NCBI RefSeq assembly: GCF_025751495.1
Contig: NZ_JAOWKZ010000002.1
Coordinates: 62,001-126,000 of the forward strand
DNA from: Albidovulum litorale
GTDB lineage: Bacteria; Pseudomonadota; Alphaproteobacteria; Rhodobacterales; Rhodobacteraceae
Direction: 5' to 3'
DNA: 64,000 bases
Shown here: piece by piece, positions 18,895 to 28,626 of the stretch
How positions within the stretch are numbered: position 1 is the stretch's first letter
Layout: every line of letters starts with the position of its first letter
Program-made: the position numbers and the translations under genes
Notes under the pieces: generated by a model
What the model saw: only the letters and a program-made list of their open reading frames with translations
Told to the model about the DNA's origin: nothing
Databases searched by the model: none

Positions 18895-19791
18895 TCAAAC
18901 CAGCCGGTGTCCTGCCGCCCGGATTCGCCGGGCGATCTCGGCGATATGGGCGGGACCCGTTTCGCAGCAGCCGCCGATGATCGTCGCCCCCATATCGACC
19001 CAGCGCATCGCGAAATCGGCATAGAGTGCTGGCGTCATCTCGGGCCGGGCGTGCAAGGCATCGACGGTCGGGCTGTCTTTCAGGAAATCCTTGGTGATCT
19101 GCTGGAAGCCGTTGGCATAGGCGCCGAAGGGCAGACCGAACGCCCTGAACCCGTCAAGCGCTGCCGCCATCGCCTCGGGGGCAGAGCAATTGGCCAAGAC
19201 GGCCGCCGCGCCGCCCTTCTCCAGCACCGGACCAAGCGCGGCGACCGGCTCACCCGAGCGCAGCCGCGATCCATTCTCGTCATCCACGGTGACCGACAGC
19301 CACACGGGCCTGCCACCGGTCTTCGCGCCCTCAAGCACCGCGCGCGCATGGGCGAGCGATGCGACGGTCTCGGCAATGAAGAAATCGACCGCGGGGGCCA
19401 AGAGCCCGGCAATCTCGGCATATTTCGCCACCGCCTCGTCATGCGGCGGATGGGTCTCGGGCCGGTAGGAGGCGACGAGGGGGCCGAGCGACCCGGCGAT
19501 CCGGCCTGAGCCATGCGCCGCCCGCGCCGCGGCGGCTTCGGCCAGGGCCTGCATGTGAAGGCTCGCAAAACGGTCGTCGATCCCGGCCTTGAGCAACCGG
19601 TCGTGATGGATCGCATAGGTGTTCGTGGTCGCCACCGTCGCTCCGGCCCGGAAGTAATCCTCGTGCACCGCGCGAACGAGGCCGGGATGATCAATCATCA
19701 CCTGAGTCGACCAGAGCGGCGTCGGCGCATCGCCCGACCGCGCCACCAGTTCCTGCCCCATGCCGCCGTCGAGAAGGGTGATATCGGCCAT
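18895..19791 (-). CDS. homocysteine S-methyltransferase family protein
   Basis: 298 residues from the ATG at 19791. The three zinc-binding cysteines are present: C202 in LANCSAP and C275-C276 in GGCCETGP, with the N-terminal LLDGGMGQEL motif. It would transfer a methyl group to homocysteine, from S-methylmethionine, betaine or a related donor. It lacks the cobalamin and folate domains of MetH. The donor is not determined. Confidence 0.9.
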   Translation of the reverse strand: MADITLLDGGMGQELVARSGDAPTPLWSTQVMIDHPGLVRAVHEDYFRAGATVATTNTYAIHHDRLLKAGIDDRFASLHMQALAEAAAARAAHGSGRIAGSLGPLVASYRPETHPPHDEAVAKYAEIAGLLAPAVDFFIAETVASLAHARAVLEGAKTGGRPVWLSVTVDDENGSRLRSGEPVAALGPVLEKGGAAAVLANCSAPEAMAAALDGFRAFGLPFGAYANGFQQITKDFLKDSPTVDALHARPEMTPALYADFAMRWVDMGATIIGGCCETGPAHIAEIARRIRAAGHRLV

Positions 19792-19938
19792 CTGTTCTCT
19801 CCCTTTGCGGACCGTCGTCCGATCTGCCTGCAATCCTGTCGCTTTCAGCGCTGGCGGAAACCGGCGGACGGGTCAAGCTGAGATTGACGGGGGCCGGGTC
19901 GGATGCGAGCCTCCGACCAGCAGCAAGAGGTCGCGGGA

Positions 19939-20361
19939 ATGGATTTCGAAACGGTCAAGGCAGAGGATTTCGGGCGGTCGCTGAAGGGGATCGGGCTCAA
20001 CCTCGTCGTGCGCGATGTGAAACGGCTCGCGGCGTTTCTGGAGGCCGTCTTTGACATGAAGGCGCACCGGCTCACGGCCGATTTTGCGATCATGACCTAT
20101 CACGGCGAGGTCTTTCAGCTGCATTCCGACGGCACCTATTCCGAAAACCCGCTGCTCGGGCTTCTGCCCGAGGCGGGCGCGCGCGGTGCGGGGCTGGAGA
20201 TCCGGCTTTACGAAACCGACCCCGATATAGCGGCGGAACGGGCTGCGGCCATCCCTGACGCGACGCTTCTGCAGGAACCGACAGACAAGCCGCACGGGCT
20301 CAGGGAATGCTATATCCTTTGCGAAAACGGCTATGCTTGGGTGCCGAGCCGACGGCTGTGA
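19939..20361 (+). CDS. VOC (glyoxalase-like) domain protein
   Basis: 140 residues from the ATG at 19939. It has one VOC module: GIGLNLVVRDVKRLAAFLEAVFDM at the first beta-alpha unit, GLEIRLYETDP in the middle and a WVPSRRL end. Short VOC proteins act as lyases, dioxygenases or resistance proteins; the partner and substrate are unknown. Start choice rests on an AGAGG stretch upstream. Confidence 0.75.
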   Translation: MDFETVKAEDFGRSLKGIGLNLVVRDVKRLAAFLEAVFDMKAHRLTADFAIMTYHGEVFQLHSDGTYSENPLLGLLPEAGARGAGLEIRLYETDPDIAAERAAAIPDATLLQEPTDKPHGLRECYILCENGYAWVPSRRL

Positions 20362-20393
20362 TTCCGGGTGCGGACCCGGAAGCCGGTCGGGAC

Positions 20394-20422
20394 GTGAAGG
20401 ATTTTGATACAAAATCCTTCAC
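20394..20422. repeat. perfect inverted repeat 1 between convergent genes
   Basis: Arms GTGAAGGATTTTG and CAAAATCCTTCAC, 13 bp each, loop ATA. It stands with a second palindrome in the 141-bp gap between the convergent VOC and GFA genes. It could terminate transcription from both sides or be a dispersed REP-like palindrome. Confidence 0.7.
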
Positions 20423-20425
20423 GCG

Positions 20426-20461
20426 GGATCGGAAAAGTTCTGAACAAAACTTTTCCGATCC
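20426..20461. repeat. perfect inverted repeat 2 between convergent genes
   Basis: Arms GGATCGGAAAAGTT and AACTTTTCCGATCC, 14 bp each, loop of 8. It lies 3 bp after the first palindrome. A-rich and T-rich halves within the stems would give unusual stem-encoded U-runs on both strands. Confidence 0.7.
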
Positions 20462-20502
20462 GGTGCCCCTAACCGCGCCGGGTGGCCGTAGCCGAGGGAT
20501 TG

Positions 20503-21288
20503 CTACCAACCACCGGATTGTGGCAGCCCGTCGTCGATTTCGTAGTAGTCCCCCTTGCTGTCCACGAAGATATGGTCTGAGAGCCGCCCGCCGGTCGCAC
20601 CCGATACCGATCCGGCCTCGACCGAAAACTCTCCCTTTGCCGAGCGGAACCAGAGGCTCGACCCGCAATGCTTGCAGAACCCGCGCAGACCTCCTCCGGG
20701 CGTCCGGTATTCGGCGAGCCCGTCCCTGCGGTGCCATGTCACTTTGGCCTCATCGGCGTCGAACGAGGCGGAGTAGTGCCCCGACAGCTTGCGGCACTGG
20801 CCGCAATGGCATGCGGTGATGTCGCCCGCAGGGCCCGGCAGGCTGAACGAAACCGCGCCGCAGAGGCAGGAACAATCGAGTTGTTCGCGCAGATTGAGAG
20901 GGGCTTCAGGCGGCGGTCCTTCGCAGGAATAATAGTCGCCCCGATCCTCGGTATGGATGTGCCGGGTCAGCGTCAGTCCCGTCGGCCCGTCGAGAGCACC
21001 CGGCGCAATGGCCATGCGCCCGCCGTCCTTTGGTTCCCAGAAAAGGCTTGCGCCGCAGCGCGAACAGAACCCCCGCCGTGCTGCGGGCGAACTGTCATAC
21101 CAGGCGAGGGTTTCGTCCGATGTGATGGAAAGCCGGTCGAGCGGCACCGAGGTCGCCGCCCAGTAATGCCCGCTGGTCTTGCGGCACTGCCCGCAATGAC
21201 AGGCCCAGACATCGCGCAGGGGGCCCATCGTCTCAAACCGCACGCCGCCGCAGAGGCAGCTTCCCCGGTGATGTTCCGTGTCGCTCAT
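20503..21288 (-). CDS. tandem double GFA-domain protein
   Basis: 261 residues holding two consecutive GFA/CENP-V modules, each with the zinc pattern CxCGxV/A..., CHCGQCRKxSGHY and GFCxxCGxSL. Module 1 spans about residues 9-115 and module 2 about 138-245. The family is named after glutathione-dependent formaldehyde-activating enzyme, but most members have no proven reaction. It looks like an internal duplication of a single-domain ancestor. Confidence 0.88.
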   Translation of the reverse strand: MSDTEHHRGSCLCGGVRFETMGPLRDVWACHCGQCRKTSGHYWAATSVPLDRLSITSDETLAWYDSSPAARRGFCSRCGASLFWEPKDGGRMAIAPGALDGPTGLTLTRHIHTEDRGDYYSCEGPPPEAPLNLREQLDCSCLCGAVSFSLPGPAGDITACHCGQCRKLSGHYSASFDADEAKVTWHRRDGLAEYRTPGGGLRGFCKHCGSSLWFRSAKGEFSVEAGSVSGATGGRLSDHIFVDSKGDYYEIDDGLPQSGGW

Positions 21289-21351
21289 GTGCAGTCTCCG
21301 GCCACAGCTGGAGACTGTTCTGCATGGCGGCTATCTGCCAGCCTGCCCGCG

Positions 21352-21807
21352 TCAGATCCTGCCGAAAACCGACGTCAGGATCGCGCCCAGCCCTTCCGCA
21401 TCCTCACGCGTGAAGGCGTTGGGCTGGTCGCTGTCGATATCGAAGACGCCGATCAGGCGTCCGTCCTTGCCATGGACCGGCAGCACGATCTCGGACCTTG
21501 TGGTCGAGGAACAGGCGATATGGCCGGGAAACGCATCGACATCGGCAACGATCTGAACCGCGCCGGTCGATGCGGCTGCGCCGCAGACGCCCTTGTCGAA
21601 GGGGATCGCCAGACAGCCATGACCACCCTGATAGGGTCCGATCTTCATCATCCCCGGCGCGGTGACGCGGTAGAATCCGGTCCAGTCGAACCGGGCATCG
21701 GAGTGATGCACCTCGCAGGCCACCGTCGCCATCAGCGCGATCTCATCCGTCTCGCCTTCGGCGAGGCTTTCGATGACAGCAGCGAGGGTCGGGTAGTCGA
21801 TATTCAT
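21352..21807 (-). CDS. msrC: free methionine-(R)-sulfoxide reductase (GAF domain)
   Basis: 151 residues, a single GAF domain with the three cysteines of fRMsr: C65 (GGHGCLAIPF), C75 (KGVCGAA) and C99 (GHIACSS). These carry out thiol/disulfide reduction of free methionine sulfoxide in the cytoplasm. The ATG at 21807 gives the family N terminus (MNIDYPTL). It is downstream of valS on the same strand, separated by a repeat element. Confidence 0.92.
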   Translation of the reverse strand: MNIDYPTLAAVIESLAEGETDEIALMATVACEVHHSDARFDWTGFYRVTAPGMMKIGPYQGGHGCLAIPFDKGVCGAAASTGAVQIVADVDAFPGHIACSSTTRSEIVLPVHGKDGRLIGVFDIDSDQPNAFTREDAEGLGAILTSVFGRI

Positions 21808-21827
21808 GCCATGTTTTCCTGCAGTTA

Positions 21828-21877
21828 CGCCGGGGGCGCTGCCCCCGGACCCCCGGAGTGTTTTGGGCAAGATGAAG
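21828..21877 (+). repeat. dispersed intergenic repeat, copy 1
   Basis: It begins with a GC palindrome (CCGGGGGC, GCT, GCCCCCGG), continues as ACCCCCGGAGTGTTTTGGG, and ends CAAGATGAAG. A second, inverted copy of the same layout is at 27425-27481. It sits between valS and msrC and may act as a terminator or REP-like element. Confidence 0.6.
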
Positions 21878-21880
21878 GGG

Positions 21881-24800
21881 TCAGCCGATATCCGCCAATC
21901 TTTTCAGCGCGGCTTTCAACTTTGCCGCTTCCTCTTCGGCCAGCGCCAGTTTTTCGCGGGTTTCCTCGACGATTTCTTCCGGTGCGCTTTCGACGAATTT
22001 GGGGTTGTTGAGACGCCCCTTGAGCCCCCCCATATCCTTTTCCAGTTTTTCCAAGGCCTTGGAAAGACGCGCCTTTTCCTCGGCGATGTCGATGACGCCT
22101 TCAAGCGGAATGGCAAAGGCGCCGCCTTCGACGGCGACGGTGATCGAGCCTTTGGGGGCGGTGCCTTCGGTCATGCCGTCGAGGCGGGCAAGTCTTTGGA
22201 TCAGCTCGATATTGTTGGCCAGAGCCGCGCGGCCCTTTTCGTCCATCGCGGTCATCACGATGGGCAGTTTCAGGCCCGCGGGGACGTGCATTTCGGCGCG
22301 GGCGGAGCGGATGTCGGATATCAGCGTGATCACCCAGTTCATCTCGCGGTCGGCCGCTTCGTCGATCAGTTCCGCCCCGTATTCCGGCCAGTCGGCATGG
22401 ACCAGCATCTTGGCGCGGTCGCCCGTAAGTGCCCATAATTCCTCGGTAATAAAGGGCATGATCGGGTGCATCAGGATGTAGCACTGATCAAGAACCCAGG
22501 CCATCGTGGCCCGTGTTTCGGCCGCATGGTCGCCGTCCATCAGGGGCTTGGAGAACTCGACATACCAGTCGCAGACCTTGCCCCAGACGAAAGCGTAAAG
22601 CGTGTTGGCAGCGTCGTTGAAACGGAACTGACCCAAAGCCTCATCGACGGCGATGCGGGCGCGGGCGGTCTCTCCGATGATCCAGCGGTTTACCGTATGC
22701 TTTGCGTCTGGCACGCGTATGGCATCCGTCCCGACAGCGTCCCGACAGAGGGCGTTGTTCATTTCCGCAAAACGGGTGGCGTTCCAGAGCTTCGTGGTGA
22801 AGTTCCGGTAGCCCGCGATGCGGTCTTTCGAGAGCTTCAGGTCGCGGCCCATCGCGGCCATTGCGGTAAGGGTGAAGCGGACGGCATCGGCGCCGTATTC
22901 GTCGATGAGATCGAGGGGGTCGAGGACGTTGCCCAAACTCTTCGACATCTTCTTGCCCTTCTCGTCGCGGACGAGGGCGTGGACATAGACGGTGTGGAAG
23001 GGGACCTGATCGACGACGGCCAATTGCATCATCATCATCCGGGCGACCCAGAAGAAGATGATGTCGAAGCCGGTGACGAGGACGTCGGTGGGGAAGTACT
23101 TCTTCAGTTCGTCGGTCTTCTCGGGCCAGCCGAGCGTGCCGATGGGCCAGAGACCGGAGGAGAACCAGGTGTCGAGAACGTCGGGGTCGCGCCAGACAGG
23201 GTAGACTAAATCTTGCGTCGATTTGCTGAAGCGATAAGCGCGGAGTCCTTGGAGGAAAGCCTCTTCTGCTTCGGCGCGGTCCTTTACTTCCGTGACTTTG
23301 ATCGGTCGGAACCAGCTAGGAAACTGGAAAGTCTCCTCATTTTCAAATTTGACTATGGCTTCCGCGCATGTTGCGGCGCATTTTCTGACTGTTCCCACTG
23401 TGATGGAACTGCCGATGTCAGCGGACTCGAGAACTTCGGCCTGTAGAGCGGTCGGCGATCCGTTCCCGTCAATGTCTTTCAGGTATTCGAAGTTAAAGCC
23501 ATACCACACCGGAATCTGGTGGCCCCACCAGAGCTGGCGGGAGATGCACCAGGGCTCGATGTTTTCCAGCCAGTGGAAATAGGTCTTGGCGTCACGTTCG
23601 GGAAGGATGCGGGTATAGCCTGCGTCCGGGTCGAAGGTTCCGTCCTCTTGCGCGGCCATGCCGTCGCGGACGGCCTGAAGCGCGGGTTCGACGATCTTCG
23701 CGGTATCGACGAACCACTGGTCGGTCAGCATCGGCTCGATGACCACCTTCGACCGGTCGCCATGCGGCTGCATCATCTTGTTCTGCTCGACCAAGGGAAT
23801 GCGTTCGAGGTGTTCGGCGCCGGTTTCCTTGTCGATGCTCTTGTGAAGGATGGTGACGGCCAGCCCTTCGGAGGTGATCTGGTCGATCACGCGCTTCCTC
23901 GCCTGATACCGATCCAGCCCGCGCAGGTCGTCGGGGACGAGGTTGATCGCGTCCGTCTCGGCCTCGGTCAGCGTCCCTTCGCCCTTGGCGACGGCCATGG
24001 CGATGGTCGCGGCCTCGGCGTAGGGCGCGCCGTCCGACCGCATCGCGGCCTTGGTGTCCATCAGCCGGTAGCAGGGGATATTGCCACGCTTGGCGACGGC
24101 ATAGTCGTTGAAGTCATGCGCGCCGGTGATCTTCACGGCCCCGCTTCCGAAGGTCGGGTCGGGATATTCGTCGGTGATGATCGGGATCAGGCGGCGGTGT
24201 TCCTTGGGCCCGACCGGAATTTCGCAGAGCTTGCCGACGATGGGCGCATAGCGTTCGTCGGAGGGATGGACCGCGACCGCGCCGTCGCCGAGCATGGTCT
24301 CGGGCCGGGTGGTGGCGATGGAGATGTAGTCGCGCGTCTCGCGCAGGATGACGTTGCCGTCCTCATCCTTCTCCACATATTCATAGGTCTCCCCCCCCGC
24401 GAGCGGGTATTTGAAGTGCCACATCTGGCCCTGCACCTCGATCTGCTCGACCTCAAGGTCAGAGATCGCGGTTTCAAAATGCGGGTCCCAGTTGACGAGG
24501 CGCTTGCCGCGATAGATCAGCCCCTTATTGTACATGTCCACGAAGACCTTGATGACGGCATCGTGGAAATTGCCCTCTTCGCCCGCGGGTGCGTTCGGGG
24601 CGCCGGACATGGTGAAGGCATTGCGCGACCAGTCGCAGGAGGCGCCGAGGCGCTTCAGCTGGTCGATGATGGTGTTGCCGGATTTCTGCTTTTGCTCCCA
24701 GACGAGCGCGGTGAAGTCATCGCGGCTCATATCCGTGCGGCGACGATTGGTCTTGGCCAGTTCGCGTTCGACGACCATCTGGGTCGCGATGCCCGCATGG

Positions 24801-25048
24801 TCCTGCCCCGGCTGCCAGAGCGTGTCGAAGCCCCGCATCCGGTGCCAGCGGGTCAGGATGTCCTGCAACGTGTTGTTGAAGGCATGGCCCATATGGAGCG
24901 AACCCGTCACGTTCGGCGGCGGGATCATGATGCAGAAGGTTTCATCGCGCGAGGCATTGGCCCCGGCGCGGAAGGCGCCGGATTTCTCCCACTGCGCATA
25001 GAGGCGGGTTTCCGCCTCGGCGGCGTTGAAGGTCTTTTCCATGGCCAT
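21881..25048 (-). CDS. valS: valine-tRNA ligase
   Basis: 1055 residues, on the long side for ValRS. The class I signatures HMGH (H52-H55) and KMSKS (about 700-704) are intact, with the editing domain between and a C-terminal coiled-coil arm. Between QIPVWYG and [13 protein letters not shown] there is a stretch of about 100 residues encoded by DNA that is visibly poorer in GC (roughly 23210-23510) than the flanking gene; it includes [15 protein letters not shown]. Aminoacylation should be unaffected because all core motifs are present. Confidence 0.98.
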   Translation of the reverse strand: MAMEKTFNAAEAETRLYAQWEKSGAFRAGANASRDETFCIMIPPPNVTGSLHMGHAFNNTLQDILTRWHRMRGFDTLWQPGQDHAGIATQMVVERELAKTNRRRTDMSRDDFTALVWEQKQKSGNTIIDQLKRLGASCDWSRNAFTMSGAPNAPAGEEGNFHDAVIKVFVDMYNKGLIYRGKRLVNWDPHFETAISDLEVEQIEVQGQMWHFKYPLAGGETYEYVEKDEDGNVILRETRDYISIATTRPETMLGDGAVAVHPSDERYAPIVGKLCEIPVGPKEHRRLIPIITDEYPDPTFGSGAVKITGAHDFNDYAVAKRGNIPCYRLMDTKAAMRSDGAPYAEAATIAMAVAKGEGTLTEAETDAINLVPDDLRGLDRYQARKRVIDQITSEGLAVTILHKSIDKETGAEHLERIPLVEQNKMMQPHGDRSKVVIEPMLTDQWFVDTAKIVEPALQAVRDGMAAQEDGTFDPDAGYTRILPERDAKTYFHWLENIEPWCISRQLWWGHQIPVWYGFNFEYLKDIDGNGSPTALQAEVLESADIGSSITVGTVRKCAATCAEAIVKFENEETFQFPSWFRPIKVTEVKDRAEAEEAFLQGLRAYRFSKSTQDLVYPVWRDPDVLDTWFSSGLWPIGTLGWPEKTDELKKYFPTDVLVTGFDIIFFWVARMMMMQLAVVDQVPFHTVYVHALVRDEKGKKMSKSLGNVLDPLDLIDEYGADAVRFTLTAMAAMGRDLKLSKDRIAGYRNFTTKLWNATRFAEMNNALCRDAVGTDAIRVPDAKHTVNRWIIGETARARIAVDEALGQFRFNDAANTLYAFVWGKVCDWYVEFSKPLMDGDHAAETRATMAWVLDQCYILMHPIMPFITEELWALTGDRAKMLVHADWPEYGAELIDEAADREMNWVITLISDIRSARAEMHVPAGLKLPIVMTAMDEKGRAALANNIELIQRLARLDGMTEGTAPKGSITVAVEGGAFAIPLEGVIDIAEEKARLSKALEKLEKDMGGLKGRLNNPKFVESAPEEIVEETREKLALAEEEAAKLKAALKRLADIG

Positions 25049-25132
25049 TTTGATGTCGTCCCGCTCGGTGGTTTTGGCGTCGCAACGCCTTAGCGAAACT
25101 GCACGAAAAGGGCAACAAGGCAGCGGATCGGG

Positions 25133-25534
25133 CTAGTGCAGACGCCACCAGATCTGACCGTCGCAGATCGTCCCGAGACAGCCGCGCACCCGGAGCTTGT
25201 CGCCCGACAGCTGGGCCTTGGCATTGTATTCGCGGTCAAAGAGCGGCACCCAGACACGACCGCCACCATAATTGCCACCGCCGTAGGACCGAAGCCCCCA
25301 GAAGAGGTCCCGCCCCATCGCCCGGGTCACGACACTTTTTCCGGCCTTGTCATGAACTTTCATCACCCGGCCGCAGAACGCCTCGCCGCAGCGGCGGATG
25401 ACGATCTGCCCGATCTGGCCCTTGTGGTCGGGCTCCACTTGCCATGTGCCGAGAATTGGGTCGGCGGAGGTGGGGCCTGACCAGACCTGAATAACCGCCA
25501 GAAGTGCCGCGAAGAGCAATGGACGAAACGCCAT
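25133..25534 (-). CDS. DUF2147 family secreted protein, copy 1
   Basis: 133 residues from the ATG at 25534, with a signal peptide (about 1-24, cut near TSA-DP). The body has the DUF2147 pattern: GTWQVEPDHKGQ, IRRCGEAFCGRV, a central G/Y-rich loop and the closing LRVRGCLGTICDGQIWWRL, with four cysteines likely paired. Starts at 25546 (ATG) or 25552 (GTG) are possible. Function is unknown. It has a paralogue 111 bp upstream on the same strand. Confidence 0.85.
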   Translation of the reverse strand: MAFRPLLFAALLAVIQVWSGPTSADPILGTWQVEPDHKGQIGQIVIRRCGEAFCGRVMKVHDKAGKSVVTRAMGRDLFWGLRSYGGGNYGGGRVWVPLFDREYNAKAQLSGDKLRVRGCLGTICDGQIWWRLH

Positions 25535-25645
25535 ACCGACCCCCATCCGCACCGGGCGGCCCGCGCCGCCTGTCTGTCCCTGAAGGTAGGAATGAAAACG
25601 CCCGCACTCAAGCGCGGGCGTGACGATTTCATCGGTGCGAGAGGG

Positions 25646-26029
25646 TCACTTCACCCGTTGCCAGCTTTGCTTGGAGCAGAGAAGCCCCCCGGCAATGCAG
25701 CCCGCCAGTTTCAGGTTGTCGCCGTTCAGCTCAATCTTGCCGATATAGATCTTGTCGTTCGACGGCCGCCAGACCTTGCCGGCATAGTTGCCCTCGCCGT
25801 TCGGCACCATGTCGATGACCAGTGTCTTGCCGAGATTGGGAGAGGCGTATTCGCCCTCCGCCTTGAAGGTGCGCGAGATGACGCCGCAATAGGCCGCGCC
25901 GCAGGGCGCGATGGTGATGTGGGCATAGGAACCGTCGTCGGGTTCGGTCTGCCAGACCCCTTCGACCGGGTCGGCCATGGCGGCTCCGGCGACGAGGGAC
26001 AGCAGGGCTGCGATGGCGAGTTTCTTCAT
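25646..26029 (-). CDS. DUF2147 family secreted protein, copy 2
   Basis: 127 residues from the ATG at 26029, with a signal peptide (about 1-19). The motifs parallel those of the neighbouring copy: GVWQTEPDDGS, IAPCGAAYCGVIS, KVWRPSNDKIYIGKI and LAGCIAGGLLCSKQSWQRV. The pair looks like an old tandem duplication. DUF2147 proteins are periplasmic or exported, and no reaction is known. Confidence 0.88.
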   Translation of the reverse strand: MKKLAIAALLSLVAGAAMADPVEGVWQTEPDDGSYAHITIAPCGAAYCGVISRTFKAEGEYASPNLGKTLVIDMVPNGEGNYAGKVWRPSNDKIYIGKIELNGDNLKLAGCIAGGLLCSKQSWQRVK

Positions 26030-26168
26030 GGTGGATGTCCTCCCTGACAGTTGCGCGGGATCATCCGCGAAGCCTTGTTGCCCGTCCAGTGTAACGTGAC
26101 GTTGCAGCGCCTTTGCAATCCCCGGTCGGCTGTGGCAAGAGGCGCCCGCAACGGCCCGGAGACCGCCC
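26030..26168. promoter_or_regulatory. divergent gap between DUF2147 and hisA
   Basis: 139 bp. It contains the small perfect palindrome AACGT-G-ACGTT at 26093-26103, about 65 bp before hisA and 64 bp before the DUF2147 gene, which could be an operator serving either side. No promoter hexamers were clear. Confidence 0.3.
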
Positions 26169-26888
26169 ATGATCCTCTATCCCGCCATCGACCTGAAGGA
26201 CGGCAACTGCGTCCGGCTCCTGCATGGCGAGATGGACAAGGCCACCGTCTTCGGCGACGACCCGGCGGCACAGGCGGCGAAGTTCGAGGCGGCGGGATGC
26301 GAATGGCTGCATCTCGTGGACCTGAACGGCGCCTTTGCCGGCCAGCCGGTCAATGCCGCGGCGGTCGAGGCGATCCTGAAGCGGGTGAAGGTGCCTGCCC
26401 AGCTTGGCGGCGGCATCCGCGACATGGCGACGATCGAGACCTGGCTGTCCAAGGGCCTCGCCCGCGTGATCCTCGGCACCGTGGCGGTCGAAAATCCCGA
26501 TCTGGTGCGAGAAGCCGCCCGCGCTTTCCCGGGCAAGGTCGCCGTCGGGATCGATGCGCGGAACGGGCGCGTCGCGACCAAGGGCTGGGCCGAGGAGACC
26601 GATGTGTTGGTCACCGATCTGGCCAAAAGCTTCGAGGATGCCGGGGTGGCCGCGATCATCTACACCGACATCCTGCGCGACGGCGCGATGCAGGGGCCGA
26701 ACATAGCCGCGACCGAGGCGCTTGCCCGCGCGGTCACGATCCCGGTCATCGCCTCAGGCGGGGTCTCCACCCTTGCCGACCTCACCGCGCTTCGCGATAC
26801 CGGGGTGATCGCCGGGGCAATCTCGGGCCGGGCGCTCTATGATGGCGCGATCGATCTGGGCGAGGCGATTACGGCGCTCCGTGCCTAA
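26169..26888 (+). CDS. hisA: phosphoribosylformimino-AICAR-P isomerase (histidine biosynthesis)
   Basis: 239 residues, a half-barrel-duplicated TIM barrel starting [18 protein letters not shown]8 and the later [12 protein letters not shown] hold the catalytic aspartates. It performs the Amadori isomerisation before HisF. Its stop overlaps the stop of the convergent DUF302 gene by 3 bp; hisF and hisE resume 670 bp downstream. Confidence 0.97.
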   Translation: MILYPAIDLKDGNCVRLLHGEMDKATVFGDDPAAQAAKFEAAGCEWLHLVDLNGAFAGQPVNAAAVEAILKRVKVPAQLGGGIRDMATIETWLSKGLARVILGTVAVENPDLVREAARAFPGKVAVGIDARNGRVATKGWAEETDVLVTDLAKSFEDAGVAAIIYTDILRDGAMQGPNIAATEALARAVTIPVIASGGVSTLADLTALRDTGVIAGAISGRALYDGAIDLGEAITALRA

Positions 26889-27328
26889 CCGCCCGCTGCG
26901 GCTGCTGTCAGCTTGGCCAAGGCCCCGGTCATCTTGCCGATGACCTCGGCGTCCTCGGGCACCGCCAGATCGTCGAAGCTTTCGGCGGGCGGCTCATAGA
27001 CCAGCCAGACTCCTTCGGCATCCTCGTAGACCAGCACTTTCAGGGGCAGGTAGAGCCCCGCCAGCGGATCGGCCTGAATGGCCGGGGTGCCGAGTGCGGG
27101 GTTGCCGAAGATCAGAAGCTGCGACACACCGATGGGCATGCCTATCTTCTCCACCCCGGCGCCGTGATCGACCCGGGCGAAGACCGTGGCCCCCGCGCCC
27201 GTCACCGCCGCTTCCAGCCGGTCCGTCACCTCCGCGACACTGCCAACCGCAGCCACCCGCATCACCTCACCTGCCGATGCCGGAAGCCCCGATGCCACAG
27301 CCAAGGCCAAAACTGCAATCCGTCTCAT
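26885..27328 (-). CDS. DUF302 domain secreted protein
   Basis: 147 residues from the ATG at 27328, with a signal peptide (about 1-19, ending ASAG). The DUF302 core is seen in [38 protein letters not shown] and [13 protein letters not shown]. The family is small, often periplasmic, of unknown activity. It is inserted on the opposite strand between hisA and hisF. The frame can be read much further upstream through hisF, but that part is antisense and not a gene. Confidence 0.88.
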   Translation of the reverse strand: MRRIAVLALAVASGLPASAGEVMRVAAVGSVAEVTDRLEAAVTGAGATVFARVDHGAGVEKIGMPIGVSQLLIFGNPALGTPAIQADPLAGLYLPLKVLVYEDAEGVWLVYEPPAESFDDLAVPEDAEVIGKMTGALAKLTAAAAGG

Positions 27329-27424
27329 ACCACGATCCTCCCTGTCAGTTCCGGTTTGGCACCAGTCTCGGGCCCGGCCCCTTAAGCTGCCAAGAAAAGT
27401 TGCCGTGATCGGCAATTCCCCGCC

Positions 27425-27481
27425 TTTTCTTCTTGGCTGAAATACTCCGGAGGGGTCCGGGGAGGCAGCGCCTCCCCGGCG
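27425..27481 (-). repeat. dispersed intergenic repeat, copy 2
   Basis: Reverse of the element at 21828-21877. On the minus strand it shows the GC palindrome (GGGGAGGC, GCT, GCCTCCCC), then CGGACCCCTCCGGAGTATTT and an AAGAAGAA-like end. It lies in the gap before hisF. The shared layout but different bases in the stem suggest compensatory change that preserves a hairpin. Confidence 0.6.
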
Positions 27482-27559
27482 GGTCGGCCCGGCGCAGCCG
27501 GGACGAAAGCCCTTTTCGCGACGCCCCTGCCGCGTTAGGAGGGGCCGAAAGGAACGCCC

Positions 27560-28321
27560 ATGCTCAAGACCCGCATCATCCCCTGCCTCGATGTCGCCGA
27601 TGGCCGCGTGGTCAAGGGCGTCAATTTCGTCGATCTCATCGATGCGGGCGATCCAGTCGAGGCGGCCAAGGCCTATGACGCGGCGGGGGCGGACGAGCTT
27701 TGTTTCCTCGATATCCATGCGACACATGAAAATCGCGGCACGATGTTCGACCTTGTCACCCGAACGGCCGAACAATGTTACATCCCCCTGACCGTGGGCG
27801 GCGGGGTGCGCAGCCATGAGGACGTCCGGGCGCTTCTGCTGGCCGGCGCCGACAAGGTCAGCTTCAACTCCGCTGCTGTCGCCAACCCCGATGTCGTCGC
27901 AGACGCCGCCGACCGCTTCGGCAGCCAGTGCATCGTCGTCGCCATCGACGCCAAGACGGTGGAGCCGGGCCGGTGGGAGATCTTCACCCATGGCGGGCGC
28001 AAATCCACGGGCATCGACGCGGTGGAGTTTGCGAAGTCGGTCGAGGCGAAAGGCGCGGGCGAGATCCTCCTGACCTCGATGGACCGCGACGGCACGCGGG
28101 CGGGCTTCAACCTGCCGCTGACCCGCGCCATTGCCGATGCGGTCGATATACCGGTCATCGCCAGCGGCGGCGTCGGCACCCTCGACCACCTCGTCGAAGG
28201 CGTGACCGAAGGCCATGCGAGCGCGGTCCTCGCCGCCTCGATCTTCCATTTCGGCACCTATACGATCCGCGAGGCCAAGGAACACATGGCCGCAGCGGGC
28301 ATCCCGATGAGGCTCGAATGA
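27560..28321 (+). CDS. hisF: imidazole glycerol phosphate synthase subunit HisF
   Basis: 253 residues, full length, beginning [20 protein letters not shown] with the catalytic D11; [10 protein letters not shown] carries the second aspartate. It is the cyclase subunit that works with HisH (not in the window). Its stop overlaps the hisE start (ATGA). Confidence 0.98.
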   Translation: MLKTRIIPCLDVADGRVVKGVNFVDLIDAGDPVEAAKAYDAAGADELCFLDIHATHENRGTMFDLVTRTAEQCYIPLTVGGGVRSHEDVRALLLAGADKVSFNSAAVANPDVVADAADRFGSQCIVVAIDAKTVEPGRWEIFTHGGRKSTGIDAVEFAKSVEAKGAGEILLTSMDRDGTRAGFNLPLTRAIADAVDIPVIASGGVGTLDHLVEGVTEGHASAVLAASIFHFGTYTIREAKEHMAAAGIPMRLE

Positions 28322-28626
28322 CCACGCTGGAAAAACTCGCCGCCACGATCGCCGCGCGCAAGGGCGCTGATCCCGACACGTCGTGGACCGCCAAGCTCTT
28401 GTTCAAGGGGCCTGAGAAATGCGCCGAAAAATTCGGCGAAGAGGCCGTTGAGGCGATCATCGAGGCGGTGAAGGGCGACCGCGCGCGGCTGACATCGGAA
28501 GCGGCCGATGTGCTTTACCACCTCCTCGTCATGCTCGCGTCCCGCGACGTCCCGCTCTCCGAGGTTCTGAACGAGCTGGAGCGGCGCGAAGGCACATCTG
28601 GCATCGCCGAAAAGGCCGGACGTTAG
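28318..28626 (+). CDS. hisE: phosphoribosyl-ATP pyrophosphatase
   Basis: 102 residues, [16 protein letters not shown] onward, with the all-alpha NTP-pyrophosphohydrolase motif [13 protein letters not shown] and [13 protein letters not shown]. It hydrolyses PR-ATP to PR-AMP in histidine synthesis. A hairpin (TCCCGGC-AGC-GCCGGGA, 28628-28644) follows the stop within the 3' end of the convergent cupin gene. Confidence 0.97.
   Translation: MTTLEKLAATIAARKGADPDTSWTAKLLFKGPEKCAEKFGEEAVEAIIEAVKGDRARLTSEAADVLYHLLVMLASRDVPLSEVLNELERREGTSGIAEKAGR

Noticed and set aside
27329-28285. Upstream extension of the DUF302 gene giving a 466-residue protein
   Set aside because: The extension is antisense to hisF and precedes a clear signal peptide start at 27328.
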